Part shown: piece by piece, positions 25,598 through 37,697 of the stretch
Layout: each line of letters opens with the position of its first letter
Position numbering within the stretch: position 1 is the stretch's first letter
Source: Phytoseiulus persimilis
Taxonomy: Eukaryota; Arthropoda; Arachnida; Mesostigmata; Phytoseiidae
Direction: 5' to 3'
NCBI GenBank assembly: GCA_037576195.1
Contig: CM075104.1
Location: 4,036,775 to 4,100,774 of the forward strand
Length of the DNA stretch: 64,000 nucleotides
Position numbers and translations under genes: made by a program
The notes under the pieces: generated by a model
What the model was told of the DNA's origin: nothing
Databases searched by the model: none
Seen by the model: only the letters and a program-made list of their open reading frames with translations

Positions 25598-26358
25598 CCC
25601 CAAAGAGTCATTGCTCATGCTTGGGGAGGGACTTGGAGGCCTATGTCCTTCCCTGTGAGGGCGCCCTACAACGTGCTGCTGGTTCCACGTCGATCCGATC
25701 AATCACCGGGGAGTTCATTGGGATCGAACAAACAAACATACAGTGGCGGTGATAAGAGAGAGCCTACCTCGGAGATCGGAGCTTTTTTCAACCATCCGTG
25801 TTTCTTCTGAGAATGTTCGCGAATGTCTTTTATACAAAAAAATGCATTTCGAAGAGGAAGGAAAGAGCTCCACGATTCGAATAGGATCCTTGAGAGGAAA
25901 AATCCCCCAGAGCGGAGGAAATTGAATCCGAGATTCGTCGACTCTCTGATTTTGTCGGGCTGTTAACCAAGTACCGTGAGTCGAAACAACGGTGGCTGCG
26001 ACCCCTCATAAGTATATCACATTCTAGCACGGGAACGGAGCTTTCGATTTTTTTTTCCATGTTCCGAAATCGGACCACTAGGTCGAGAGCTACGGATGTT
26101 TTTTTCTGGGTCGGTCAAAAAAAAAGCCACCCCACCCTCATGGAACGCGCCAAGGGCGTAAGTCTGTTCTGCCTTCAACATCCGAACTTGTGAGTGATGT
26201 GGATCATGGGAAACGACTGGGATCCCGCTGTCCTGTGACTTCACTCGTTTTTTGTCCGGCTACAAAAAGCGCCATGGTCACATGCCCAAGACTAAACGCC
26301 AGCGACCGCATCAGCCTAGAAATGAGAAGACAACCACTGGTACAGCGACATAAGTACC

Positions 26359-26437
26359 TCGTTGGCCGTGTGGCATAAACCAACGCCTTAGGTGCCACGC
26401 TAAGCTAGCAATCGCGGGTTCGATCCCCGGCCGACAA
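26359..26437 (+). ncRNA. tRNA-like Pol III sequence (tRNA-derived SINE head or tRNA pseudogene)
   Basis: A good B box, GGTTCGATCCC, lies at 26417-26427, and a plausible A box, TGGCATAAACC, at 26371-26381; their spacing suits a tRNA gene. A perfect 5-bp stem, CTTAG with CTAAG, sits where the anticodon arm belongs, but its loop has eight bases. The T-arm pairs four of five bases. The ends pair imperfectly (TCGTTGG with CCGACAA, one mismatch and one wobble). CAACAAAAATTTTC follows at once. These faults argue against a working tRNA and for a tRNA-derived SINE head or a tRNA pseudogene. A related copy elsewhere in the genome would settle it. Confidence 0.5.
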
Positions 26438-26465
26438 CAAAAATTTTCCTATGTGGTAAAAAGAG

Positions 26466-26491
26466 GATTTAATTTATATCAGAATTAAATC
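26466..26491. other. AT-rich perfect 9-bp stem-loop
   Basis: GATTTAATT at 26466-26474 pairs with AATTAAATC at 26483-26491 around an eight-base loop. It lies 30 bases downstream of the tRNA-like sequence and may belong to the same element. Confidence 0.5.
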
Positions 26492-26626
26492 TGAACCATC
26501 TTAAGACCTCAAGCGCACCGCCCGCAATGGGATTTGCGAGGCGATAGGGAGTGTTACTGAAGCAATACCGAAAGGTGATCCCGGGACACTTCTGAGGGCT
26601 GGCTGAGAGGTTCAGCCGGAAAAACA

Positions 26627-26689
26627 AAGCGATATAAGTACCTTGGAATCACGCTGTCCGATTGCAGTAGATACCTCGACCGTCATTGA
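26627..26689 (+). pseudogene. Small non-LTR reverse transcriptase fragment (YLGI block)
   Basis: The frame reads KRYKYLGITLSDCSRYLDRH and then a stop. A (F/Y)KYLGxxL block followed about ten residues later by a His is the conserved element just after the catalytic palm in non-LTR reverse transcriptases. Nothing else of the enzyme is readable in the flanks, so this is a short relic. It is not a continuation of the element at 12.7-14.7 kb, which has its own equivalent region. Confidence 0.5.
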
Positions 26690-28630
26690 TGGATGTTAGC
26701 AGATGTGGATCCAGGTGACGGAAAAGACTGGGAACCTCAGGTATACGTTCGTACACATTAGGTACACGATCCTGCTGTTTTCAGGAAAATCTGTGGGGGG
26801 TGGGGCGCTCGATCGGCTAAACCAGAGCTTACGCGCAGTCACCGTCGTTAGACTTGACCGACTCCGGAAACGGAGCGGACAGGATTAGCAAAGTGGAGAA
26901 CTCCGGAGTCGATTTCCTCTGCGGTGAAGAATTCCTCTCCCAAGATGCCGCCGCATCGGGAAGCTCTCTTCTCCCTCCACAAGATGCTTCTATTATCATG
27001 GAAATCCGGGACGTTTTTCAGAAGACCTATCAATTGAAAAAAAAAGCTGCGATCTCTGGGAATGGCTCTAATTTATTGATGACCTGTGATAACTGTTATA
27101 GATCAGCATGTCGTCAATCGGCGCCAAGGCTTGCAGCCGTTGTCCGCGACGGTACAGAGATGAGGCTATAAAACAGTTGATGCGGCTCCAAAAGCGAAGT
27201 CTGTCCTGGTGGTGGGAAACGAGCTATGATGTCCAGAGGAAGTGAGAAAAAACGGCTGAGGGGGGTGCAGCTCGAGATTGAAGTAGAAATCAGACCGGAG
27301 CGGACCCTAGTTGAGATTAATCCGAAGAGAGGAGGACGAAACCGGCGCGGGGTACGGGCAAGAGAGTCCTTACGAAAGGGGGGGGACGAGGGGAGGGAGG
27401 AATCGAGGAGATTCGGGAGAGGGTAGAGGCTGAAAATGAGAGGGAGAAGTTATGGGATTGGAAGACGTGATAGACACGCGAAATACAAGAAGTGGGCTCA
27501 GACAAGGAGGTGAGTCCCAGGCAACGAAGAAGAAGGGAGCGAGTGGCGTTAACGTTCGTATACCGGGGAGGAGCGGAAAGAGTCGATGATAATTTTGCCA
27601 TTAAGCGCACCTCTTTTCGGCGTGGATCGAATAGGACACAGACACGTCGGAGATAACCAGCGCTATTTTTCGCGCCGAACCCCGACCACGAGTGTCTTTG
27701 AAGATTATCCGTCCACTTATCTTCCCTTTATTCCTCCCCACCTCTGTTTCGCGGAGAGTTCCCACCCAAATTCCTTCAGCGCGGTTGCCGCTGTGCCTTT
27801 GTCCTTGTTCTTCGTTGCGAGAGCAGCGGTCGCGTTGGCTGCGCGATAACGCTGCCAGTGGTCGCTCCGGTGGTCAGCGTCAATTATCATTCATTACTAT
27901 AAATACTAGTCCGCTGTTATCTCCCCGCTGAGAAATTGAAGGCGTCGCTCACCACGATTTCACTCTGCCTGCTCGGAAGTGTTTTCGAAATGTTGATAGG
28001 AAGCTTTGGATCGGTTTCCGGGGTGTTCGAGTGTTGCGGGGCCAAGTTTCGAGCCCTCGAACCGGCCGATCTACTAGCGAGCTCGAGTCACCCCTGTGGA
28101 CAGACGCCTGCCACGCTTTCGACAGGCACCACCACGGGGAATGCAACTCGTCACGCTCAGCTTGCTTGGAACTCCTTGAAACGGGCCTACGTACAATTCT
28201 TCCGAGCAACAGCCGAGACAACATCGGATCCGAAGCCAGATAAACGTACAATTTGATTACGAATGGCGCTTCCAACTCTGAACTTTAGATACTTTCAGGA
28301 ACTCTCCTTGCTCGGTTTGCGGCTCATGGGAAACTCCGTTGTTTATTCCTGACTGAGTAGGTTTGAGTGTTTCTAGTCGAGTGAACGCGAGTCGAGAAGA
28401 GGAATAACGCACAGGTGAACAACCATTTGAAGTAACAGTTGAACAAACTAGAGCGGGGACAACGAGGAACCTCTGTTCTTGGGATTCTTGATGCTCAGAG
28501 CGAATCAGCATCTGACATGAGCGGAACGCCGGTCATCCACATGAATCTCCCAACCCCACCGCACCGCGTCTCTCGCCCAAACGCCGACCGAACCGACTGA
28601 GATGATTAGTGAGAGAGTAAGCGTGTGTTT

Positions 28631-28656
28631 GTGAGAGAGAGAGAGGGGGGGGGGAG
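28631..28656. repeat. GA repeat running into poly-G
   Basis: A GA dinucleotide run followed directly by ten Gs. Simple repeat. Confidence 0.85.
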
Positions 28657-28931
28657 ACTCGACGATGAATGCTACAGCAGTCATTCATGAATTTTTCATC
28701 ATCCCGCGCCGTGTGAGTAATGAAGCAAGAGGAGGCAGCGTAACATGCCGCAACGGTCTCGCTCTCCGGACTCCAATAATGCCAGTGCTGTTTTTCGACG
28801 GCGCCGCTACTGTTCACGCTGCCGTTGTTCGCCTTCCCGCTATCAAGTAGAAGTGTTCGCGACGTTGGCAAGTGCGGATCAAATGTTTATAAATAGTCAA
28901 TTTCTCGCCACATTGCGTCCGGCGAGTGTGC

Positions 28932-28970
28932 CATAAAAGGAGCGTCGAGAAAGCCGAGGGGGCCTCAGTC
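28932..28970 (+). promoter_or_regulatory. Possible core promoter (TATA-like plus TCAGTC initiator)
   Basis: CATAAAAG at 28932-28939 is followed by TCAGTC, a perfect match to the arthropod initiator (A+1 at 28967). The spacing of about 33-35 bases is slightly longer than ideal. An ATG in strong context (AAGATGGCC) follows at 28981 and opens a 50-codon frame ending at 29133. A second TATA word, TATAAATA, lies at 28888. The pieces are suggestive together, but each is common by chance and the downstream peptide is unrecognised. Confidence 0.2.
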
Positions 28971-31900
28971 TCGATCCAAGATGGCCGTCTACGTCGAATG
29001 TGGCCCATCGTTTACCCGAAGACGATTATTGTGCTTCGGGACGACTGAAAATTTGCATGCTCCGCCCGATCGTCGAGTTCCTCTCATTCGGACGTCCTTG
29101 ACCTCCTTGTCGTGGTCATCTATCATGGATTGATGCATCAAGTCGCATGAATAGGTGTTGACTTCGTGGAGAGCGTCAGCGTTGTCGTGGTGGTCATCGT
29201 ATCTTCCGCCAGCGCCTCCGTTCGCTTCGTCCTGCCAGGAAACCGATGCGAGCGCATAGACAGAAGAAGCTTTCCCATCTCTTTCGGAAACTCCTGCGGA
29301 AAATCACATAATCTCCGCCGCCACGGCGGCTTGCCGCTCTCCAAGACAGCGAATATCAGAATTGATTCCAAAACCGATATCAGGCCCAACAAGCCCATCA
29401 GCCGGCTTTCCCCTTTTCAATTTCGCCAAGGCGTGCTGCCTCTCATGCTCACCTCAAGTCCCACTCCCTTGTGGAGGAGCGATCCGGTTTCTGACTCCGT
29501 CCTCGTGAGCCTTCGGAGCAGGAAAATAACAATGCGCGGAGCCGCTGGACGCTATTCGCTCTCATTGGAAGGTTACAACGCCCGGCGCGTTACCAGATGT
29601 CATTCGAGTCTCAAACGATGCGCAGAAGACGAATGGCCTTGAGACGTCCTCGGCAACACTTCATCATCCTCGTCCGACCAACTCGATCTCGCTCCAAAAA
29701 CTGGTCACAGCAATCAGGGTAATAGCAGGACTTTCCTCCAGACGGATGGAGGCTTGTTTAGTAGCAAAAAACCGGAGCCGAGCCGCCCCCACGCGATCCA
29801 TCCGTCCAGAGCGGTTTTTTGGTTCGATCCGCGCGTTCAGCGATCATCCCTCGCTCATGGTTTCTCCTCTTCGAACTGTGAAGGGCGCTCTGAGAAAAGA
29901 GGTGAGATAGTCGACTCTTGGTCGAATTCAAGATCAAGAGCCCCGGATTGCCGAAGTCCACAGCGCTCGCTCGTCATGAGTCTCACAGCGCCGTAGAGAA
30001 CTGCGCTGTGTCATCACGGATGTCTACATGCAGCGAGTGGCGCGCTGTGTTCTCGGCCTCGTAGAACGTGGGAGTTCGGGGAGCGGAGTCCCACTCGAAT
30101 GTGGGAACAGAGGGAGATGGATTGAAAGCGCGAGCTCGCGAACTGTTGTATGTTTCAGAAATCTGCGCCACTGTACGGCGTACTGGGCGGAAGAGCTCCG
30201 AGCGAAGTCGCAACCGCACTGGAGCGAATACCGTTGTCAGCGTACAGGGGAGGCCATGTCTCGACTACCGCTACCGTCACTGGAACTACCGTCGGACGAG
30301 CGTACGAACGAACCAACCAACCCACCGAGCGAGCAAGGAAGCAAGCCGACAACCCACGAAGCGAGCAGCCCACTACTCAACTCGCTCGCGTGCCTGGTCG
30401 GATGGAACATGAATGCTTGATGAATTTGGTGGCTGACGCATTGCGTAGAAATGACGGAACCTTCGCCTTTACGTTTGTTATGCGTGCACTCGCCTGTTGA
30501 CTCGACTGACAATACGGGCGGCCGAAACCCGCTTTTGCGGCTCCGCTTGCGCCGACGGAAGCGAGTAGTGAGGGGCAGTCGCTTGTTTACTTCTTCCGCT
30601 AATCTAATGCTGTGTTTGGCTGCCACCTGCTAACGAACCGATCGGGGGACCGCACTTTTTTAGTTTCGCCGCCGCAGTCGCTTCGCCGGGAGCGAACTAG
30701 CGACCGGGAACGAGCGAACGAACTTTCCAAGTGTCAAGAATCGGAACAACCCCGATATTTCACTTGAATTCGGGAGGCGAGGGCGGTCTGTCTTCCGGGG
30801 GATCGGTTTCCGCGAGAGGCCTCGCTTAGGTCGCTGCGGCACAGCGTATGCTGGGGTCGAGTCGGTCGACTCGGCTTGTCTCGTTACGACGTCTCGTTCA
30901 TCCTCTGTCTCGTCCGAGTTGGCTTCGAACACTGCAAAAACCTAACGCATCACTGACGTTGCTTTCCAAAACGGTTACGCAGCTAATTTATGTTGAACAA
31001 GTTTACTATGAACTTCGGTTCCGCCTTTTGAGGAGAATATTGAACGGGTCCGCGGAACAGCCGTTCCATTAACAACACCCCTACAAGCCTCGCAGAGAAG
31101 TCATCGGTCGCGGCGAAAGCACGCAGCGAATGCGGCCGTTGCGAAGATCCCACGAACATTGATCGACGTGAATTCGAATGCGAAGCCGAGATTCATATCG
31201 GGTCATGGGAGTTCCTCCTTACATTTCTCCTTTCCCTTCGATTGCATCATCATTAGAGAACACTCTCGGCTCAAGGACCCATCCCTGGAGAAGGACCGGA
31301 AAGGTTCCGCATCTCCTTGAGCTCCTCGTGGATGCTGTTCGGGTCAGATCACTCGGTGCGTTGCTCGCTGCGGCGGAAAGTATCAGCTCGTGATGAATGA
31401 TGGAGTCCTCTGAATATAACGCCCCTTCCATTCTGTGGCTTCAGAATACGTCGATTTGACGAATGGGTTTGTGCAACAGGAGACGCACCAGCGACGAAGC
31501 AAGTGAGCGCGCGAGTGAGATCAGGGACGTTCCTCTCCGAGCGGGTTCGACTATTTTCCCGTCGAAACACGAGAACGACGGAACACCAGCCGGATGGAGA
31601 CACTGGCAGTCGAGCACTTTTTTCGAGTCATCGATCCCTTGCGAACTTTTTTCAAACCCCACCCTCGACGCTTCTTGCGAGTCGGGCATTCAGTCAGCGT
31701 GGGTAACAGGCGGCGAGCAGATGCACCCACAACGATCCTTCTTACAGCTGCCATTCAAGCGTTCGGGAGTTTTTTGAATTTCGAAGAGCTGACTAGCGAG
31801 TCATATCCGAACTCAGCCGTCCGTACTCAGTCAGCCAGTGAGTGTCCCGTCTCGATCCGTTTCCGACCGGTTTCAATTCAAATATGGAATCTCATTTGCC

Positions 31901-34669
31901 GGAAACGGATGCGTTCCGATATTTCTCCCGGCGGCATCGTCGCGTAACTTTTTCCCAAAAGCTTTCTATCGACGTCGACAACGAGAGCACCGACTCTAGA
32001 AAGCGCCCCAGCTATTGAGGCCCTCGGAGGTGTCGTCGCACTCGGATGCGTCGGGGATGTATTGCAATACTGTGTACCGGCCGCGACATTATCAGTGAGT
32101 GCTTTCACTCGAATCTGAAACGAAAGGGCGCGGTTCACTCTATGAGGGATCAGCAACGTATTCAGCAGTGTGAGGGGGTGCCGGACTGGTTTCACACGGT
32201 TCAAGGGAGGCGGAACATGCTGATGGTGATGAATTCCTCCGTGGAGTCTCACGTGCGAAATGGGAACTTCAGTTGGGGCGAGGCCGCCCCAACTTGGTCC
32301 GCCGCTGAGATGGAAGTGCTCACCTCAGTGCCCGAGATCGGCCGCTCTCTTGGCATCACAGAAACTGAGAATATATATCACCCGTTCAGTCCAATGAATC
32401 TGGGGAGCCTTCGTATTTTATGGGGCAGATGCATCAGACACAAAGACACGAATGATTGCCAGTTTGCGCAACGATCGGATCCTGATGATCGAATCGAGGA
32501 CTCAATATCATTTGCGGTCGGCGCCCAGGCTCGTGGATCTACGCGGTAGCGGAAACAGCTGAGGTCCTCGGATATTGCTCGATCGATTCCGTGGCACTGG
32601 GCAGACAGGGATTTCATGAATTTCCAACTACCGTCACGGTTACAATATCGCTCCACGCTGGGAGAGCCGAGATTGACGAGGACGAGTAATTCAATCGGGC
32701 CGATGGTATTCATAGGATGGAGACGAGCCGGTGTCCTCAACTTCGTCTTTCACGGTCAGGACAGCCTTCCAAACGCTCCGCAATTGACGGCAGAGCGCGA
32801 CCACAATTTTCTCATCGGGGGATCGGGCGCAGACGGGGGCTCGGATCTAGACCTTGACCTCTTCTCGAATCTGCTGAGCTCAAGTTGGAAAATCCTCATC
32901 GAGTGCAGTGCATCATGCTCAAAAAGAGATCTATTCGACCTAGCTGAGAGTTTCCCTTCGATTATGAACTTTGTCTGCACGAGAGAACTGCAGACAGCAT
33001 CGACGCGATTCTCGACGAATTCTCCAGATCGAACTGAAGCTTGGCATTGGAATTTGTTGCGATAACGCGGCGTCACTCGTTCGGAGTCGTCGATGGCCCG
33101 AGTTAACCATTCGCGTGGAACGAGCGAGACTCGTCGGTGTCTCAGAGAGCCCGTTCCCAGTCGCAACAGATCCGCTCGCGGGAAAAGCCCGCAATCCTTT
33201 TCTGACCGAACATCGCCGAACAGGGATGCCGCAGCCGAAGTCTCGAATCGCTTGAAAGTAACGCGCCGCTCCCAGTACGGGGTGGTGCTCGACGAGGAAC
33301 CGGTGGAGGTCGCTCGTCTTAACAAGCGTGAATTTCGAATCGGAAACAGTCGGCGAGAAGAGAAGCTGACGAGAAGAGCCACAAAGAGGACTGACTGAAG
33401 AGAGAAAGCCAATAACCGTTATTTCAGTGCGACCTCAGCAGGTTTGCTAATGGGAAAAGCGCTTGAGCTCATTTCGCCAAGCGAGTTTGCGGGAAGACAG
33501 GCGGGCTGCGACTATCTACAGGAGAGTTGCAGGGTTCTCCTTCGCGCTTCACCTCAGAGCGATTCGCGATAGCTGTCGCCGGAGCACTCTTTCTCTTTGT
33601 CTCACCTCCTGGGAACCTCTTCCTACGGAAGGATCCGAGACCAAAAAAGGTTTTCTCCTCCACTGTCACAGATTCAGATGATTCACTCGTCTGCTTCACT
33701 GTCTTCCATCTTCTCTCCCACCTTCGTGCAGTTCGTAGCTAGTTATCTCCGGTCACGCGGGAACATCCCGTCATTTTTCTTGGAGCGCCGCAGCGGTCGC
33801 GGGAGTGGTACATGTCGGACGCTCGTTTCGCTTGGACAGCGCTGCTCCGCACCAAAATTTGTGAGCGACGTCGTTGCTCAGAATTGCGCCGACAAACTAC
33901 GATGAGACAATAGAGCGCGTCGGGGACCTCGAGAACCTTTCGTTTCGCAACTAGAGCAAGCAGTTGCTCTCCACTGAGGAGGGCAGTGTACTGTCGCAGG
34001 CTTCCCGATATTCGGCTGTGATGGGAACTCACCGAGCATCAGGGGATCACATGAAGCCTCTGGGACCGCGATCGTTATGGAATCATATAATTCAAGGTGG
34101 GCTCTATTTCCGCGGCCCGTTACGTAATACCCTCTCTATCGACAAATCGAACCAACAGAACGGAACTGTTTGCGGGAGAGAACAATCAATCGATCAATAG
34201 ACAGATGAGTACTCTTTGAAATATGCACTCAAAAGAGCGATAGGGAACGAATCAGATTCCTCTCGGAGTCCATATGCGACAGGAGCCGAACAACTGTTGG
34301 AGTGAATGCAGATTAGGAATCGATGCAGCACAGTCGACGGCCTCAAAAGACGGCTTTGTCAACTTGAGCCAAACGGGAGGAAGAGAGAGCGAGCGAGTTT
34401 GAATACTCAATTACAAACGGGAGCCAAGCACATATGCTTATGAAACTTCTACCTCGTGCATCCATGTAATTGCCAAAGCGGACCCGACAAAGCTAATAGC
34501 ATTCCTGTTCGAGTCTGATTTTCCGTCATCCTAATGTAGTTACGCAGATCCCCTCCCCCACCTCCCCGCCCATGCCCCGCAAAACTTCTCACCAGGACAT
34601 TTTTGGCATGACCTCTTCAGAGAATCTCTCTCTTCTGGCTCGATCGCCGCCCATGGAACTCCTGCAGGT

Positions 34670-35110
34670 ATGGCCGCCCGTTTCCGACAGGATGATCCTT
34701 GCCGCTCCTCTAATCAACGGACAATTAGCGAAACGGGCCGGACGGCAACCATTTTACCCGGAGCACTTCAGCAGCAAAGCCGGATCGTTCTAGTGTCGGC
34801 GCACGTAAAGTCAGACACGTGCAAGCCCCAGGACCTGAATGGGATCATCCCCGAAGGCGAGGAAATTGAAAACATGTTGTCGAGAGAGAAACAAGTGCTG
34901 TATGACGAAGAGGAGTCGCCGCGGAGACACTTGTTGCAACACCACGAGAACCGCGGGCAGAAGAGTTCTGGCGGTGAACTCGGAGGCCTCGAGCACTCCA
35001 TGACTGGCCGTGTGAGCCAGAGTTTATCCGGAACGCTCGCAGCCGAAGGACCAAATAATATTTCCCGTCCCAGAAGGATATATTTGGGATATATTGGATC
35101 TGTCTTTTAG
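34670..35110 (+). CDS. Possible small protein gene, unrecognised (146 codons)
   Basis: The frame starts with ATG in good context (GTATGGCCGCC). About 65% of its third positions are G or C, higher than its surroundings, and its composition is mixed and charged, with an acidic middle (GEEIE, DEEE). I recognise no domain, signal peptide or membrane segment. The last 25 residues look less coding-like, and a GTGTGAGC donor-like site lies near 35010, so the true coding part could be an exon ending there. An alternative frame upstream (ATG at 34572) ends in a CAG/GTATGG donor-like site that overlaps this start; the two readings exclude each other. Its length is within what chance can produce. Confidence 0.25.
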   Translation: MAARFRQDDPCRSSNQRTISETGRTATILPGALQQQSRIVLVSAHVKSDTCKPQDLNGIIPEGEEIENMLSREKQVLYDEEESPRRHLLQHHENRGQKSSGGELGGLEHSMTGRVSQSLSGTLAAEGPNNISRPRRIYLGYIGSVF

Positions 35111-37697
35111 AACTACCGCCAGTGGCCTTCGGCCTGTACAGTGTGCGTTGCGGGTGTCACAGAATTCCATAAGGACTGGCTGGGCGGGTCAAATTATTTG
35201 CCTGCTCGAGTTCAGAACGTTTATCCACAAGATCGCGGTGGTTTAATACCTTGGAGCTTGAGTCAGGATCGGCAGGCCACGGCGTTCTTGTCACAGCGAG
35301 ATGAGATGTCACGGTAGAAACCCCGACGAGCCGGTAGTTTCTTCCTGAGGCGAGGACGCGGGAGATCTCTGAACGGTTGCCGACGAGCGGATCCGGATAC
35401 ATGCGGGAACCCCCCTCTTCCAAAGATGACACGTGGGAGATGATTACGCTCCTCGGCTCTCGTCCGAACTCCGGCGCATTTTGCCGGGATTTTCAGCGTC
35501 TGGACTGATCAAGTAATTTCAATACAGCTCGATCCTCGCCACGGATAGCGGATGCGAAGTGTTCGAGGTCTCGCATCTCGGAAATATGAAAGCTAGCCGA
35601 ATCCCGGGTCTAATAAGCATCGGTATACTGAGCAAGACATCAGACTGATGAAACCCAACCAGAAGTGCGGAACGCCGACACGCTCGATGGAGGGAACGAT
35701 TGTTCCTTGCCAACAACGATAACGGTAGCCACATGAACTGGCTTTCAACAAGGAGCTCCTGGGATCAATCAGATTCTCGGTTCCGTTTCGAGAGCGGAAT
35801 CGTTCATTGACACCTTCAAGAGATGGTTGTTCTGTGCACGGAATCATCGCAACGCACTCACTCGTGGACTTTCTATCGGCTCCTGCTCACCCGACTCGTG
35901 CCGCTTTCGCTAGGATAGAGCCGCTCGAGACCTTGCTCGCATCAATAATGCATTGATTCACGACAGCGAAAAACAAGACATGATTCCGCGATTGCGTGAT
36001 ACCAGCTACTTCAAGAATTCATCGGAATACGGCTCCTGAGGAGCTCAGGACTCGCGAATCATTGAAATCTGTTCGAAGGACTTCGTCACTCACGAATTTC
36101 TGCGTCCTGGACAGGGAATAATGATGAGCGGATCGCAGTTGGTGCGAATCGATTTCCTGATGATCGGGAATGTCTAGACTGACTCGCACGCACCCACACC
36201 GCGGGTTCCAGCAGAGTTGCGCGTCAACGGAAGAAACCTCATCGGGGATTCTCCAAAACGCTTCAACGACTCATACGCACAAGAATACGACTCTGGGATC
36301 CCCTCAAACTCTCGAGTATCGACTTGCTGTTGATTACCCTTCCGAACCCACAAAGGACTCCTTTGGCCGGCTACGTCTCGCCCGGGAGCAGCCAGAACGC
36401 GACCCGATTCTCTTCCAGTGACACCGGACGCCGGTATAGCATCATAGTCCACTACATTAGCCCTGTGCAGAGCTCCCATCCGACGGAAGGTGAACTTATG
36501 TTCGCATAAGCCGGGTCAGATTGAATCATGAGCTGCTGATTGAATCACGGCCTGGAGACTTCACTAAGTGGATGAGATGTTTGAGAACTTCGGAGGAGTT
36601 TCAAAATTCGCTTAGCGGGGGTGAAAACCAAGTGTTCACATGAGAGTCGAGCTGACTTTCAATGCAAAAGTTCGGTGTGTTCGAATTCACTGTGATGTCG
36701 CTCCTGGACCCGAACTCTGTCGCTCGGGGATGACTTGCCTTCTGAGGAACGCAGTCGAAGCCACCAATAGACCGAGCTATTCGAGCACGCTCGTCATTTG
36801 GACAGTATTTACGAAGTCCACGTCGAAATGTTTCGCATCGACTCCCACTCGGTACTCGAAATTGTGCCTGTCTGAGTCTGTGTGGAGTCCAATCAGATCA
36901 GATTGGAAAACGTTAGCGGAGAATGACGAACACTAACTGGCTTCGTGGTCGCAATGTACCGTAAGAGCTGGAAGAGCCGTATTCTATGAACGAATCCGAA
37001 GGATTCCGACGAATTCCGAAGGACAATCCAGAATATTGTATGGACAACGACGAGGGATCCATCATATACGAAGTGATCCCGAACTGTGTTTTCTTTCCGG
37101 TGATATGCGTTCCACCGAAACAGGCGTCACAGATGACCCTCGTCATGAAACAGAGGTAAATGTGATCCACTCGGCCCGACAAAACATGTTGGATTCGGGA
37201 CGTACCTTCGAACTGTTCCTCGTTCGACGGATCACGGCGCAGGAATCTTTGCGAGAGAACCAAGGCTGCGGCCATGCGGTTCACCCTCCATCAGTCGAGG
37301 AGAATATCCGAACATGAGTTCCAACTGTTGAAGCTACGTCATGCGACTCAAACTCTCGAGGATATTCAACAACCTTCCCACGCCTGGCGAGTATTCCCAC
37401 GCATTGAAGTGGGCGTGATTGATCATCACTTCGTCAGCCTTGCGCGTTCGCGGGCGGCAACCGATCTCCGATGTCTTGAGATATTGTCTCAGGTGATACC
37501 GAAGGACATCGTGAATCAACATTCATTATTCTCACAGACGCTCGATTTCGGAAATGCGTCGTATTTCACAGCTCATATTTAGTTTCAAACTGCTTCGAAC
37601 GTTCATGGAGCCGCCAGTCTTCTCAGAGCAGCGACCGTTGACTTGGTCCTGTGTTTGCGAGCTCCAACCCGGATAGGGCCACGTGACGCAGAGGAAC
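35111..37697. other. Noncoding stretch
   Basis: No supportable gene. A short perfect hairpin, GAATCC-gaa-GGATTC, lies at 36992-37006. The remaining frames are short and without motifs. Confidence 0.4.

Larger units (their letters stand above)
26690..34669. other. Long stretch without a supportable gene
   Basis: I see no recognisable domain. Points noted: a TATAAATA word at 27897, a possible TATA/initiator pair at 28932-28970, a GA/poly-G microsatellite near 28.64 kb, and a minus-strand ATG frame (29138-29398, 86 codons) with a hydrophobic N-terminus that could be a signal peptide. Between 32.0 and 33.3 kb three plus-strand frames overlap (32046-32549, 32616-33065 and 32971-33255) with a fairly coding-like composition. 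They could be a decayed gene, but I recognise none of them. Confidence 0.4.

Noticed and set aside
32232..32330. Plus frame reading VRNGNFSWGEAAPT, like the start of an ABCC/MRP nucleotide-binding domain
   Set aside because: Nothing after it resembles the expected Walker A (GxxGSGKS) or later motifs in any frame. A short motif match alone is not enough.
32756..33412. 218-codon minus frame with a hydrophobic N-terminus
   Set aside because: Starts with TTG, has no upstream ATG and no domain; the plus strand is equally open.
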